38,768 nt of DNA, from assembly GCA_019114265.1 (NCBI GenBank), contig DXFV01000013.1:1-38768 (forward strand). The letters run 5' to 3'. The notes under the pieces are model-generated. The model was given only the letters and a program-made list of their open reading frames with translations, did no database searches and was not told where the DNA came from. This DNA is from Anaerofilum faecale (GTDB lineage: Bacteria > Bacillota > Clostridia > Oscillospirales > Ruminococcaceae). The position numbers and the translations under genes are program-made. Shown in pieces: positions 1 to 7,504 of the stretch (positions within the stretch are counted from its first letter, which is position 1; every line of letters begins with the position of its first letter).

Positions 1-576
1 AGCAAGACCCCCATCATGCACAGCCACAAGGTGGCCGTGGTGGGCGGCGGCAACGTGGCGATGGACGCCGCCCGCTGTGCCAAGCGCATGGGCGCCGAGG
101 AAGTGTACATCGTATACCGCCGCGGCATGGAAGAGCTGCCCGCCCGCAAGGAAGAGGTGGAGCACGCCGAGGAGGAGGGCATCATCTTCAAGACCCTCAC
201 AAACCCGGTGGAGGTGCTGGGCAACGAGGACGGCATGGTCTGCGGCATGAAGTGCGTGGAGATGGAGCTGGGCGAACCGGACGCCTCCGGCCGCCGCCGC
301 CCCATCGTGAAGGAGGGCAGCGAGTTCACCCTGGATGTGGACACCATGATCATGTCGATCGGTACCAGCCCCAACCCGCTGATCCGCTCCACCACCCCCG
401 GCCTGGAGACCAACCGCCACGGCTGCATCGTCACCAACGGAGACGACGGCCTCACCAGCCGCGAGGGCGTCTATGCCGGCGGCGACGCGGTGACCGGCGC
501 GGCCACCGTCATCCTGGCCATGGGCGCGGGCAAGCACGCCGCCAGGGCCATCGACGAGTACATCCGCAGCAAGTGA
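1..576 (+). CDS. NADPH-dependent glutamate synthase-type flavoprotein (GltD/GltA/NfnB family), C-terminal part
   Basis: The reading frame is open from base 1, so the 5' end lies outside the window; 191 codons are visible. Near the start sits a second Rossmann fold, VVGGGNVAMDAAR, followed by an acidic/aromatic strand ending in YRR, typical of the NADPH-binding domain of this family. Near the end, YAGGDAVTGAATVILAMGAGK is the FAD-contacting GD motif seen in glutamate synthase small subunits and in NfnB/sulfide dehydrogenase alpha subunits. These cytoplasmic proteins pass electrons from NADPH via FAD to glutamate synthase or ferredoxin. The visible part cannot separate a GltA/GltD protein from NfnB; the N-terminal Fe-S domain and upstream partner gene would decide. 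It is followed by a terminator hairpin and is convergent with the carboxypeptidase gene. Confidence 0.85.
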   Translation, partial: SKTPIMHSHKVAVVGGGNVAMDAARCAKRMGAEEVYIVYRRGMEELPARKEEVEHAEEEGIIFKTLTNPVEVLGNEDGMVCGMKCVEMELGEPDASGRRRPIVKEGSEFTLDVDTMIMSIGTSPNPLIRSTTPGLETNRHGCIVTNGDDGLTSREGVYAGGDAVTGAATVILAMGAGKHAARAIDEYIRSK

Positions 577-594
577 TCCTGCCAAAAACGGCAA

Positions 595-633
595 AGCGCC
601 CCATCGGTCTCGGCCGATGGGGCGCTCGGTTTG
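595..633 (+). terminator. Terminator hairpin after the flavoprotein gene
   Basis: A perfect 13-bp stem (AGCGCCCCATCGG at 595-607 and its complement at 614-626) with a 6-base loop lies 18 bases past the stop codon. The following T-stretch is weak (CGGTTTGTTG), so termination may be incomplete. Confidence 0.7.
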
Positions 634-660
634 TTGCGGCAGTTTCGGGAGGCCCACCCA

Positions 661-820
661 AAGCCTTCCCCAGCAGGGGAAGGTGCCCCGCCGGGGCGGG
701 GCGGATGAGGTCGAGGCCGCAAAGAACCATTCGCGCTTTCCCTTGGCGCGGCGAGATGGCAAAGCCTTCCCCTCATCAGTCACGCTTTGCGTGACAGCTT
801 CCCCCCAGGGGGAAGCCTTT
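661..820 (+). repeat. Interspersed palindromic repeat, copy A (complete)
   Basis: This 160-base element is built from four hairpins. Stem 1 is CCTTCCCC/GGGGAAGG (664-671/676-683). Stem 2 is GCCCC/GGGGC (685-689/693-697). A conserved core GATGAGG (704-710) and CAAAGAACC follow. Stem 3 is GTCACGC/GCGTGAC (779-785/789-795) and stem 4 is CTTCCCCC/GGGGGAAG (798-805/808-815). It fills the convergent gap between two genes together with their terminators. Related copies lie at 4668, 8806, 8993 (half copy) and 37110 (inverted). No coding signal is seen in it. Confidence 0.8.
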
Positions 821-856
821 AGAGGGATCCGCCGCCGCTGTGCCCCATGCGCCAAA

Positions 857-900
857 CCAAAAAAACGCCGGGCCTTTCCCAAACGGGAAAGGCCCGGCGT
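857..900 (-). terminator. Rho-independent terminator of the carboxypeptidase gene
   Basis: A perfect 16-bp stem (865-880 with 885-900, loop of 4) begins 13 bases past the minus-strand stop codon and is followed on the minus strand by TTTTTTGG. This is a textbook intrinsic terminator. Confidence 0.92.
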
Positions 901-912
901 GCTCTCGTTGGC

Positions 913-2280
913 TCAGTCGCGGCGTTTGACCTGGCGGCTGTTGCGGTACTTGTAGCTCATGCGGAGGAACACCGCGGCGTACACCGCCAGCGCGATCACC
1001 ACCAGCACCATCAGCACCTTGAAATACAGCGAGCTGAAAAATTCGCCCAGCTTGCTGATGAAATACAGCACCGGATTGCGGCTGACGTTGCTGCCGGCGA
1101 TCAGGTCCACCGTGCCGATGGCCTCGCCCGACAAATACAGCGTCACCGTGCCGATCACATCCCCCTGCTTCACCGGGGCGGCCACGCTTTCGGGCAGATT
1201 GTAGGTTTTCTGCAGGATGCTCTGGTCGCTCTCGTTGGGCAGGATGGTGCGCAGGCCGTCGGCCGGATACAGCTTGAGGGTGTCGGTGTCGGTGGAATAT
1301 TTCACCGGGATCTCGGTCACAAAGGCGCCGGTGTCCAGCGCGTTGTCCATCTTGAAGTTCTCATACACCCAGTCCATCAGCAGGCAGGTCTCATACAGGG
1401 CCGGGTGCTGCTTCCGGTACCCGTACTGCACGGCGTACTGGTCGGCCGAGAGGGGGGTGTGCATCACCACCGAGATGAACTTCATGCCGTCCTGCACCGA
1501 CCATCCCGCATAGTTCTGCCAGTCCTCCAGGCTGCCGGTCTTGCCGCCCTGCATATATTCGCGGTAGAAGTGGTCGCCGCGGGACTCGTCGATCATCATG
1601 TTGGTGGTGAAGATGGAATACGGGCTGTTGGGGGTGCTGTATCCCACGCCTGCCGGCATCTCGTATTTGTAGGCCTTGCACACCTCGGCAAACAGGTCCT
1701 TCTGCGGCATCTCGGTGGACATATACCGCACGATCTGGGCCATGTCGTAGGCGGTGGTGACGTTGTTCAGGTCCAGGCCGCAGGGGTCCACAAAGGTGGT
1801 GTTCTGGCATCCCAGCTGCTTGGCGCGGGAGTTCATGATGTAGACGAAGTTGTCCACGCTGCCGTTGCCGATCTTGTAGGCCACGATGTAGGCCGCTTCG
1901 TTCGCGCTGGGCAGCATCATCGCATACAGCAGTTCGCGCGCGGTCAGCTCGGCGCCGGAGGCGATGTCGGCGGTGCTGCCGCCCTTGCCGTACAGCGCGT
2001 CGTACAGCGAGCGGTAGGCGATGAAGTCCCGGGTGTCCATCTCCTCGGGGCTGGTCTGCTCCAGCAGGATCAGCGTCGTCATCAGCTTGGTCATGCTGGC
2101 GGCGGGCATCGGCTCGTGGGCGTTTTTCTCATACATCACCACGCCGGTCTCCTCGTTCACGATGTAGGCCGACTGGCTCTGGATCTCAAACCCCGGCTGG
2201 AACGGCCCGGCCAGCGCCGGCACCGCAAGCAGGGAAACGGCCGTGACAACGGCCAGCAAACAGGCAAACAGCTTTTTCAT
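913..2280 (-). CDS. dacF: Secreted D-alanyl-D-alanine carboxypeptidase (PBP5/DacF family)
   Basis: This is a 455-residue penicillin-binding protein that trims the terminal D-Ala of peptidoglycan stem peptides outside the membrane. A signal peptide occupies residues 1-25 (MKKLF, hydrophobic core, PALAG). The three active-site motifs are present: SMTK (Ser62, Lys65), SAN (125-127) and KTG (247-249). A PBP5-type C-terminal beta domain spans about 315-400, and a membrane helix at about 419-440 is followed by a basic tail, so it is anchored at the C-terminus rather than by an amphipathic helix. The ATG at 2280 was chosen because GAGGG lies 8 bases before it; the ATG at 2286 is only 2 bases from that site. 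It is a single-gene transcript with its own promoter and terminator. The family is certain; dacF versus dacA naming is not. Confidence 0.92.
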   Translation of the reverse strand: MKKLFACLLAVVTAVSLLAVPALAGPFQPGFEIQSQSAYIVNEETGVVMYEKNAHEPMPAASMTKLMTTLILLEQTSPEEMDTRDFIAYRSLYDALYGKGGSTADIASGAELTARELLYAMMLPSANEAAYIVAYKIGNGSVDNFVYIMNSRAKQLGCQNTTFVDPCGLDLNNVTTAYDMAQIVRYMSTEMPQKDLFAEVCKAYKYEMPAGVGYSTPNSPYSIFTTNMMIDESRGDHFYREYMQGGKTGSLEDWQNYAGWSVQDGMKFISVVMHTPLSADQYAVQYGYRKQHPALYETCLLMDWVYENFKMDNALDTGAFVTEIPVKYSTDTDTLKLYPADGLRTILPNESDQSILQKTYNLPESVAAPVKQGDVIGTVTLYLSGEAIGTVDLIAGSNVSRNPVLYFISKLGEFFSSLYFKVLMVLVVIALAVYAAVFLRMSYKYRNSRQVKRRD

Positions 2281-2350
2281 ATCCATATCCCTCTATCGCA
2301 CCCTCCGGCGGGCCGGAAGGAGATCGCTGTGTACAAAGGTTAACGTTTTT

Positions 2351-2379
2351 ATTATAGCAAAGTTTGCGCCGCGGCAAAA
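2351..2379 (-). promoter_or_regulatory. Sigma-A-type promoter for the carboxypeptidase
   Basis: On the minus strand TTTTGC (2374-2379) and a perfect TATAAT (2351-2356) are separated by 17 bases. The start codon follows about 70 bases downstream. Confidence 0.65.
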
Positions 2380-2432
2380 GGCCCGAAACGCCTTTTTTTG
2401 CGTCATTTTTGTAAACATCGGCCGCCGGTGTA

Positions 2433-2461
2433 TGGACATTTGGCAGAAAAGGGGATAAGAT
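2433..2461 (+). promoter_or_regulatory. Probable promoter for the metallophosphoesterase
   Basis: TGGACA (2433-2438) and TAAGAT (2456-2461) are 17 bases apart, about 60 bases ahead of the start codon and divergent from the carboxypeptidase promoter. Confidence 0.5.
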
Positions 2462-2520
2462 AATAGGGCAACACCATTGAAACCACGCTGCCGCGGCAGC
2501 ACAAAAGGAGTTTGGCAACC

Positions 2521-3186
2521 ATGATCTATGTCACGGGGGACATCCACGGCGATCTGTCCCGCTTCAAGGAAAAACCGCTCAGCCGCCTGAAGAAGAAGGA
2601 CACCCTGATCGTCCTGGGCGATTTCGGCTTTCTGTGGGACGGCAGCCGCGAGGAGCGCCGCGCGCTGGCCTGGCTGGAAAAGCGGCGGTACCAGCTGCTG
2701 TTCCTGGAAGGGTGCCACGAAAACTTCGATATGCTGGAGCGGTATCCGGTGCAGGACTACTGCGGCGGCAAGGCGCGCCACATCGGCGGCAACGTCTACC
2801 AGCTGGTGCGCGGCGGCATTTTTGAGATCGAGGGCAAGAAGATCCTGTGTGTGGGCGGCGCCGAGAGCCACGACAAGGAGGACCGCGACGAGGGGCTGAA
2901 CTGGTGGCGCGCCGAGCTGCCCAGCCCGGAAGAGCTGGAGGCGTCCTGGCAGCGGCTGGAGGACGCGGGGCTGTCGGTGGACTATGTGCTCACCCACGAC
3001 GCGCCCGCCCGCCTGCTGGAATTCACCGGCTGGAAGCTGCAGGAACCCAACTGGCTGCAGCTGTGGCTGGAGAAGGTGCAGACAAAGGTGCAGTTCAAAA
3101 AGTGGCTGTTCGGCCGCTATCACAAAGACCAGACCATCAGCGCCAAGGTGCAGGCGGTGTTCTGCCAGGTGCACACGTTGGAATAA
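2521..3186 (+). CDS. Calcineurin-like metallophosphoesterase
   Basis: A 221-residue cytoplasmic protein of the metallophosphatase superfamily, which uses two metal ions to hydrolyse phosphoesters. The metal-binding signature is in order: GDIHGD (residues 6-11), GDFG (33-36), GCHEN (64-68, in place of the usual GNHE) and LTHDAP (GHTP equivalent) around residue 160. The ATG at 2521 was chosen because AAAGGAG ends 10 bases before it; an in-frame TTG at 2512 sits almost on the ribosome binding site. It stands alone between its own promoter and terminator, so context does not indicate a substrate. The Asn-to-Cys change in the third motif is worth noting, because the Asn normally contacts the metals. 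The natural substrate is unknown. Confidence 0.85.
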   Translation: MIYVTGDIHGDLSRFKEKPLSRLKKKDTLIVLGDFGFLWDGSREERRALAWLEKRRYQLLFLEGCHENFDMLERYPVQDYCGGKARHIGGNVYQLVRGGIFEIEGKKILCVGGAESHDKEDRDEGLNWWRAELPSPEELEASWQRLEDAGLSVDYVLTHDAPARLLEFTGWKLQEPNWLQLWLEKVQTKVQFKKWLFGRYHKDQTISAKVQAVFCQVHTLE

Positions 3187-3199
3187 GCGCGCAGACGGT

Positions 3200-3239
3200 G
3201 CGCCGGCCGGAGTTTCTGTATCCGGCCGGCGCTTTTTTG
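3200..3239 (+). terminator. Rho-independent terminator of the metallophosphoesterase
   Basis: GCGCCGGCCGGA (3200-3211) pairs perfectly with 3221-3232, followed by TTTTTT. In the minus direction no T-run follows, so it should not stop transcripts arriving from ftsW. Confidence 0.9.
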
Positions 3240-3285
3240 TGCGGTTTATGGGACATACAGCCGGGCCTTTCGGGGTGAAAGTCCG

Positions 3286-3313
3286 TTCTATCGGACAATT
3301 GTTTTGCTACAAT
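3286..3313 (+). promoter_or_regulatory. Extended -10 promoter before the 37-codon ORF
   Basis: TGCTACAAT gives a TACAAT hexamer (3308-3313) with an extended TGN element; a weak TTCTAT lies 16 bases upstream. The start region also contains a short inverted repeat GTCCG/CGGAC at 3281-3296. The small ORF begins 39 bases downstream. Confidence 0.5.
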
Positions 3314-3351
3314 AGAGCCAGTAAAACAAATTGCGAAAGGCGGGACGGCAT

Positions 3352-3465
3352 ATGAACTTCGAGATCCGGACGATGGGCGGCCATGTGGAGGTGTACGATC
3401 TGGCGGGGAGGTTCCTCTTTTCCGCCGACACGGTGCGCGAGGCGATGGAGGAGCTGGCCGGCTAA
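3352..3465 (+). CDS. Small 37-residue conserved-looking protein
   Basis: A short ORF of 37 codons starts with ATG behind AAAGGCGGG and a plausible promoter. The product is acidic at its C-terminus (AMEELAG) and has alternating hydrophobic residues suggesting two or three beta strands (FEIRTM, HVEVYD, GRFLFSA) followed by a short helix. It has no signal peptide or membrane segment. I do not recognise a function. Its stop codon TAA (3463-3465) overlaps the TAG of ftsW on the other strand (3462-3464), so the two genes end tail to tail with no terminator between them. Support comes from promoter, ribosome site and exact fit to the gap; conservation has not been tested. Confidence 0.55.
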   Translation: MNFEIRTMGGHVEVYDLAGRFLFSADTVREAMEELAG

Positions 3466-4604
3466 TACTTCTCCTGCAGCCCCTGCCGCGACACCGACAG
3501 CACGATCCCCATCTCGCCCAGCAGCATCATCAGGCTGGTGCCGCCGGAGGAGAAAAAGGGCAGGCTGATGCCGGTGTTGGGGATGGTGTTGGTGACCACC
3601 GCGATGTTCAGCGCGGCCTGCATCACCACCTGCACCACGAACCCCACCACCAGCAGCGCCCCGAATTTGTCCTTTGCGCGGGCGGCGATGGTGAGGCCGC
3701 GCAGCAAAAGCCCCACAAACAGCAGAATCACCGCCACCGCGCCGATGAACCCCAGTTCCTCGCAGACGATGGAGAAGATGAAATCGTTCTGCGGTTCGGG
3801 CACATACATGTGCTTCTGGCGCGAGTTGCCCAGCCCCAGCCCGGTGGCCCCGCCCGACCCGATGGCGTAGAGGCTCTGGATGGTCTGGTGGCCTTTTCCC
3901 AGCGGGTCGGCAAAGGGGTCCAGCCAGCTTTCCAGACGGCTGGCGGCGTAGGGCACGAGGTCGGGCACGAACAGCAGAGCCGCCGCGATGGCGCCCACGC
4001 CGCCGCCGATGGCCAGACCGAACCACCGCAGCCCGGTGCCGCCCACGAACATCAGCACCGCGCCGATGCCCAAAATCAGCAGCGTGCCGGACAGGTGCGG
4101 CTCCAGCAGCATCAGCCCGGCGATGGGGCCGAGGATGAGCAGAAAGGGCAGCACGCCGCCGCGGAAGCTCTGCATGCCGGTCTGGTTCAGCGCGATGATG
4201 TGCCCGAACAGCACCACCACCGTGAACTTGGCGATCTCGCTGGGCTGCAGAGTGCCCACCGGGGTGACGATCCACCGGCGGCAGCCGTTGTATTCCGGCA
4301 TCACCAGCACCAGCGCCAGCAGCGCCAGCGAAAGGCCCAGCAGCGGCCAGGCAAAGCGGTGCCAGATGTGGTAGTCCACCCGGCTGGCCAGCCACATGGC
4401 GGTGATGCCGGCGATGGCAAAGACGATCTGGGGACGGATATAGAGATAGGGGTCGTCGAAGCGGTACTGCGCCACCGCACAGCTGGCGCTGAACAGCATC
4501 ACCAGCCCAAAAGCCACCAGCGTCAGCACCAGAATGGCAAACGGCCAGTCGGCCATCGGCTGCCTGCGCAGGATGGCCGGGCGTTCGTGTTTTGGTTTCG
4601 ACAT
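3462..4604 (-). CDS. ftsW: SEDS peptidoglycan glycosyltransferase, FtsW type
   Basis: A 380-residue multi-pass membrane protein that polymerises lipid II into glycan strands at the septum, working with a class B penicillin-binding protein. About ten hydrophobic segments follow a basic cytoplasmic N-terminus. Family hallmarks are LQPSEIAKF, EPHLSGT, PEPQNDFIFS (with the SEDS catalytic Asp), EELGFIGA and a C-terminal FFSSGGTS. The NDFIFS/EELGF pattern and the neighbouring PASTA transpeptidase favour FtsW (or SpoVE) over RodA. The ATG at 4604 has AAAGGAG 8 bases upstream; a longer open frame upstream runs only through repeat B. The 208-base gap to the upstream transpeptidase contains that repeat. 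No terminator is seen after the gene, so its transcript may run antisense through the small ORF. Confidence 0.93.
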   Translation of the reverse strand: MSKPKHERPAILRRQPMADWPFAILVLTLVAFGLVMLFSASCAVAQYRFDDPYLYIRPQIVFAIAGITAMWLASRVDYHIWHRFAWPLLGLSLALLALVLVMPEYNGCRRWIVTPVGTLQPSEIAKFTVVVLFGHIIALNQTGMQSFRGGVLPFLLILGPIAGLMLLEPHLSGTLLILGIGAVLMFVGGTGLRWFGLAIGGGVGAIAAALLFVPDLVPYAASRLESWLDPFADPLGKGHQTIQSLYAIGSGGATGLGLGNSRQKHMYVPEPQNDFIFSIVCEELGFIGAVAVILLFVGLLLRGLTIAARAKDKFGALLVVGFVVQVVMQAALNIAVVTNTIPNTGISLPFFSSGGTSLMMLLGEMGIVLSVSRQGLQEKY

Positions 4605-4667
4605 GCACAGCGCTCCTTTCGGCGGAATGGGTCGGTATCCAGTGTGGGCAGCGGGCGGGGGGAATAT

Positions 4668-4801
4668 GCCCCCGCAGCGGGGCGGATGAGGTCGAGACCG
4701 CAAAGAACCGTCTGCGCTTTCCCCCGGCGCAGCGAAACGGCCAAGCCTTCCCCTCATCAGTCCCCCTGCGGGGGACAGCTTCCCCCCAGGGGGAAGCCTT
4801 T
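4668..4801 (+). repeat. Interspersed palindromic repeat, copy B (lacks stem 1)
   Basis: This copy sits between the transpeptidase and ftsW genes, inside what otherwise looks like one operon. Core GATGAGGTCGAGACCGC is conserved. Stem 3 is GTCCCCC/GGGGGAC (4760-4766/4770-4776), different in sequence from copy A but again fully paired. Stem 4 CTTCCCCC/GGGGGAAG matches copy A exactly. The first CCTTCCCC/GGGGAAGG hairpin is missing. Confidence 0.8.
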
Positions 4802-4813
4802 GGAAGCGCCCGC

Positions 4814-7039
4814 TCAGTCCTCCGGGATCGTGGTGTCGTAGAATTCCACCGTCACCGTGCTGCCCAGGGGCAGGCGCGTCCCGGCGGCGGCATCCTGCCA
4901 CACCGCCTGCACATTGTCCGCCAGCGCTGCGCCCTCCGCGCGCAGGTTCAGCCCCGCCTGACGCAGCAGCAGGGCGGTCTGTTCGGGGTCTGCGCCGTCC
5001 AGCGACGGCACCACCGCCGTCTCCTCAGCGGCGTTTTCGGTGTACAGCACCACCGTACTGCCCCGCGGCAGCACCGTCCCGGCGGCGGGATACTGGCTGG
5101 TCACCGTGCCGCTGCCGCCCCGCGTGCTGCTGCCGAGACCCGCTTCTGCCAGCCGTGCCGACGCATATTCGTTGGTCTGGCCCACGAGATCGGGCACGGT
5201 GGTGTCGATGTTTTTCCGCTCGGCCTCGGTGTAGACCGGCTGCACCTCCAGATATTCCAGCGTGTCCCGCAGCACCTGCCCCACCACCGGCGCGGCCAGT
5301 GTGCCGCCCGCCGTGGTGAAGGTGTGCGGTTCATCCAGGAGCACCAGCACCGCGATTTGGGGATCGTCGGCCGGCGCGATGCCCACAAAGCTGGCGATCC
5401 GGGCGGTGGAGTCCTCCGAGTCCAGCTTCTGGCTGGTGCCGGATTTTCCGCCCACCCGCATCCCGGCCACATAGGCGTTTTTGCCCGGCCCGGAATCCAC
5501 CGTGTATTTCATCATCTCCCGCATCCGTGCCGAGGTTTCGGCGCTGATGACCTGCCGCTTCACCTGCGGCTCGATGCGCTGGCTGATGGCGCCGTTCTCG
5601 TCCAGCACCGCGCTCACCAGATACGGCTGCATCAGCTTTCCGCCGTTCACCACCGCCGAGACGGCGGTGATCATCTGCAAAGGCGTGATCTTGCTGCTCT
5701 GGCCGAAGCTGCAGCTGGCCAGCTCCACCGGGCCCATCCGGTCGGCGGTGTAGTGCTCGCTCTTTTTGGGTTCGGCGGGCAGGTCCACACCGGTGGCCTC
5801 GGCCAGCCCGAACGCCTGGAAATACTGGTAGAACCGGTCGGCTCCCAGCGCCGCGCCGATCTGGATGAAGCTGGGATTGCAGGAGTGCATCAGCGCGTCG
5901 GCGATGTTCTGTGCGCCGTGCACCCGTCCGTTGGCGCACCGGAACCGCGTTCCCGCCACATTGATCGACCCACGGCAGACAAAGGTGCTGCCGGGGGTGA
6001 CCGCGCCGCTGTCCAGCGCTGCCGAGGCGGTGATGAGCTTGAACACCGACCCCGGCTCGTACAGGTCGCTCACCGCCTTGTTGCGCCACTGGGCCTGCTG
6101 GGCCTGCTGCAGGGCGGCCGCGCGCTCCTCTCCCTGCATCGCGTCGATCTGGGCGCGCAGGGTCTCGTTGGTGATGGTGCGGGGGGAGTTGGGGTCGTAG
6201 TCGGGCTTGGTGCTCATCGCCAGCACCGCCCCGGTGTTCACGTCCATCACGATGCCCACCGCGCGCGCACCCACGTTGTACTCCTCCACCGCGCGCGACA
6301 GGTGGTTTTCCAGATAGTGCTGGATGGCGGTGTCCACCGTCAGTACAAGGCTGCTGCCGGAGGTGGGGGTGCGCAGCGTTTCGTAGAGGTCGGGCATGGG
6401 GTAGCCCCAGGCGTTCTTAGCCGACAGAAGGCTTCCGTTCTCGCCCTTCAGCAGATCGTTGTATTCCAGCTCCAGCCCGGCCACGCCGTCGCCGTCCACG
6501 TTCACAAACCCCAGGATGCTGCCGCCCATATCCCCCTCGGGATACACCCGCTTGGTGTCCTCCAGCACGAGGATGCCCTCCACCCCGTTTTCGGTGCACC
6601 ACAGGTTCACGGCGTCGGCCTTGGCGCGGTCCACCGCGCGCGCGATGAGCTTGTCGTTGCTCTTGCGGTCGTCCAGCTTTTCGCGCACCGACGCTTCGTC
6701 CAGTTCCAGGATGTCGGCCAGTGCGGCGGCGGTGGCGGCCACCTTGTCGTCCGCGATCTCGCGCGGGGAGGCGCGGATGGTCCAGGCGCTCACCGACACC
6801 GCCAGCGGGTTCATGTTCGCGTCGTAGATGCCGCCGCGCGGGGCGTTCACCGTGATGCCGCGCAGCTGCTGGCCGGCGGCGTGCTGGGTGTAGAAGTCGC
6901 TGTCGATGAACTGAATATAGAACAGCCGCGCCGTCAGCGTGCCGAAGCACACCAGCCCGAACACGCCGCCCACCACCGCGATGCGCCGCCGGATCTTGCG
7001 GCCCACCGCCGCCCCCAGATCGCTCAGCATGTTTTGCAT
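4814..7039 (-). CDS. Class B penicillin-binding transpeptidase with two PASTA domains (FtsI/SpoVD type)
   Basis: A 741-residue D,D-transpeptidase that cross-links peptidoglycan outside the cell, partner of the downstream FtsW. The order is: short basic cytoplasmic N-terminus, membrane helix at about 20-42, dimerisation domain from about 60, transpeptidase domain about 255-600, PASTA 1 (614-668) and PASTA 2 (676-734). Active-site motifs are SVFK (Ser331, Lys334), SCN (386-388) and KSGT (532-535). Two PASTA repeats are typical of SpoVD/PBP2x-like proteins of Firmicutes, so it may serve division or spore cortex. The start is uncertain: ATG at 7039 lies 3 bases from AGGAG and ATG at 7030 lies 12 bases from it; both keep the membrane anchor. 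I see no clear promoter. Confidence 0.92.
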   Translation of the reverse strand: MQNMLSDLGAAVGRKIRRRIAVVGGVFGLVCFGTLTARLFYIQFIDSDFYTQHAAGQQLRGITVNAPRGGIYDANMNPLAVSVSAWTIRASPREIADDKVAATAAALADILELDEASVREKLDDRKSNDKLIARAVDRAKADAVNLWCTENGVEGILVLEDTKRVYPEGDMGGSILGFVNVDGDGVAGLELEYNDLLKGENGSLLSAKNAWGYPMPDLYETLRTPTSGSSLVLTVDTAIQHYLENHLSRAVEEYNVGARAVGIVMDVNTGAVLAMSTKPDYDPNSPRTITNETLRAQIDAMQGEERAAALQQAQQAQWRNKAVSDLYEPGSVFKLITASAALDSGAVTPGSTFVCRGSINVAGTRFRCANGRVHGAQNIADALMHSCNPSFIQIGAALGADRFYQYFQAFGLAEATGVDLPAEPKKSEHYTADRMGPVELASCSFGQSSKITPLQMITAVSAVVNGGKLMQPYLVSAVLDENGAISQRIEPQVKRQVISAETSARMREMMKYTVDSGPGKNAYVAGMRVGGKSGTSQKLDSEDSTARIASFVGIAPADDPQIAVLVLLDEPHTFTTAGGTLAAPVVGQVLRDTLEYLEVQPVYTEAERKNIDTTVPDLVGQTNEYASARLAEAGLGSSTRGGSGTVTSQYPAAGTVLPRGSTVVLYTENAAEETAVVPSLDGADPEQTALLLRQAGLNLRAEGAALADNVQAVWQDAAAGTRLPLGSTVTVEFYDTTIPED

Positions 7040-7223
7040 CCGCTCCTTTCGCGCTTCTTGTTCCCCAAAGGATATGCCGCCGCAGCGCAAAAAAAGAACG
7101 CCCGCCTGCCGAAATAGCAAGTGAGCGCGGATACCCTATAAAGCTCATGTTCAAAAATAGCGCAGAATAAAAAATTTTGTCGGGATTCACGGGCGTGTAC
7201 CGGGAATTCCGACACCTTGACAG

Positions 7224-7273
7224 AAAAAGCACCTGATTTTGTGTGCGAAGTGCGCAAAATCAGGTGCTTTTTT
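7224..7273 (-). terminator. Strong intrinsic terminator, usable in both directions
   Basis: An 18-bp perfect stem (7224-7241 with 7255-7272) has AAAAA at one end and TTTTTT at the other, so it can terminate on both strands. It probably ends the minus-strand amidotransferase transcript, 231 bases after its stop codon, and shields the transpeptidase gene from read-through. Confidence 0.88.
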
Positions 7274-7504
7274 GCCGGAAAAGGGTAGGACGGTCGCGCA
7301 AGCGATGAACAGACCCGTGGGCTGTTCAAGGCGCGGGCCGGTTTGCGGAGCAAATTCCGTTTTTCGTTATGAAACGGAAAGGCCCTTGGGAGAAACCAAT
7401 AAGCATCCCGCGCGCTTTGCGCGTGTGGTGCGTTTGGTGTCCCCCAGAAGGCGACAGCCTTCGCCCGCCTGCCGGGCGGCAGACGGGCGGAGAGACGGCG
7501 GGGA
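7274..7504. other. Gene-free stretch with several small inverted repeats
   Basis: No reading frame with a credible start is seen. The stretch holds TTCCGTTT/AAACGGAA (7355-7362/7372-7379), CGCGC/GCGCG (7411-7415/7419-7423) and GGCGACAGCCTTCGCC just after 7450. The last one recalls the GACAGCTTCCCC core of the interspersed repeats and may be a decayed copy. It forms the 3' untranslated part of the amidotransferase transcript. Confidence 0.5.

Noticed and set aside
661..820. CRISPR array
   Set aside because: Copies are kilobases apart, built of hairpins, and lack regular spacers; no cas genes are present.
3281..3296. GTCCG/CGGAC as a riboswitch or terminator
   Set aside because: Only five pairs, located upstream of the -10 box rather than in the transcript; at most an operator.
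4605..4901. Upstream extension of ftsW to 4901
   Set aside because: The extension translates repeat B and has no membrane-protein character; the ATG at 4604 has a strong ribosome site.
4592..7117. Very long open frame on plus (841 codons) opposite the transpeptidase
   Set aside because: Low-complexity His/Arg/Gln/Ala-rich product without domains, lying antisense to a gene with all active-site motifs; a shadow of GC-rich third positions.
7217..7245. TTGACA at 7217-7222 as a plus-strand promoter
   Set aside because: No acceptable -10 at 16-18 bases, it runs into a terminator stem, and no plus-strand gene follows.
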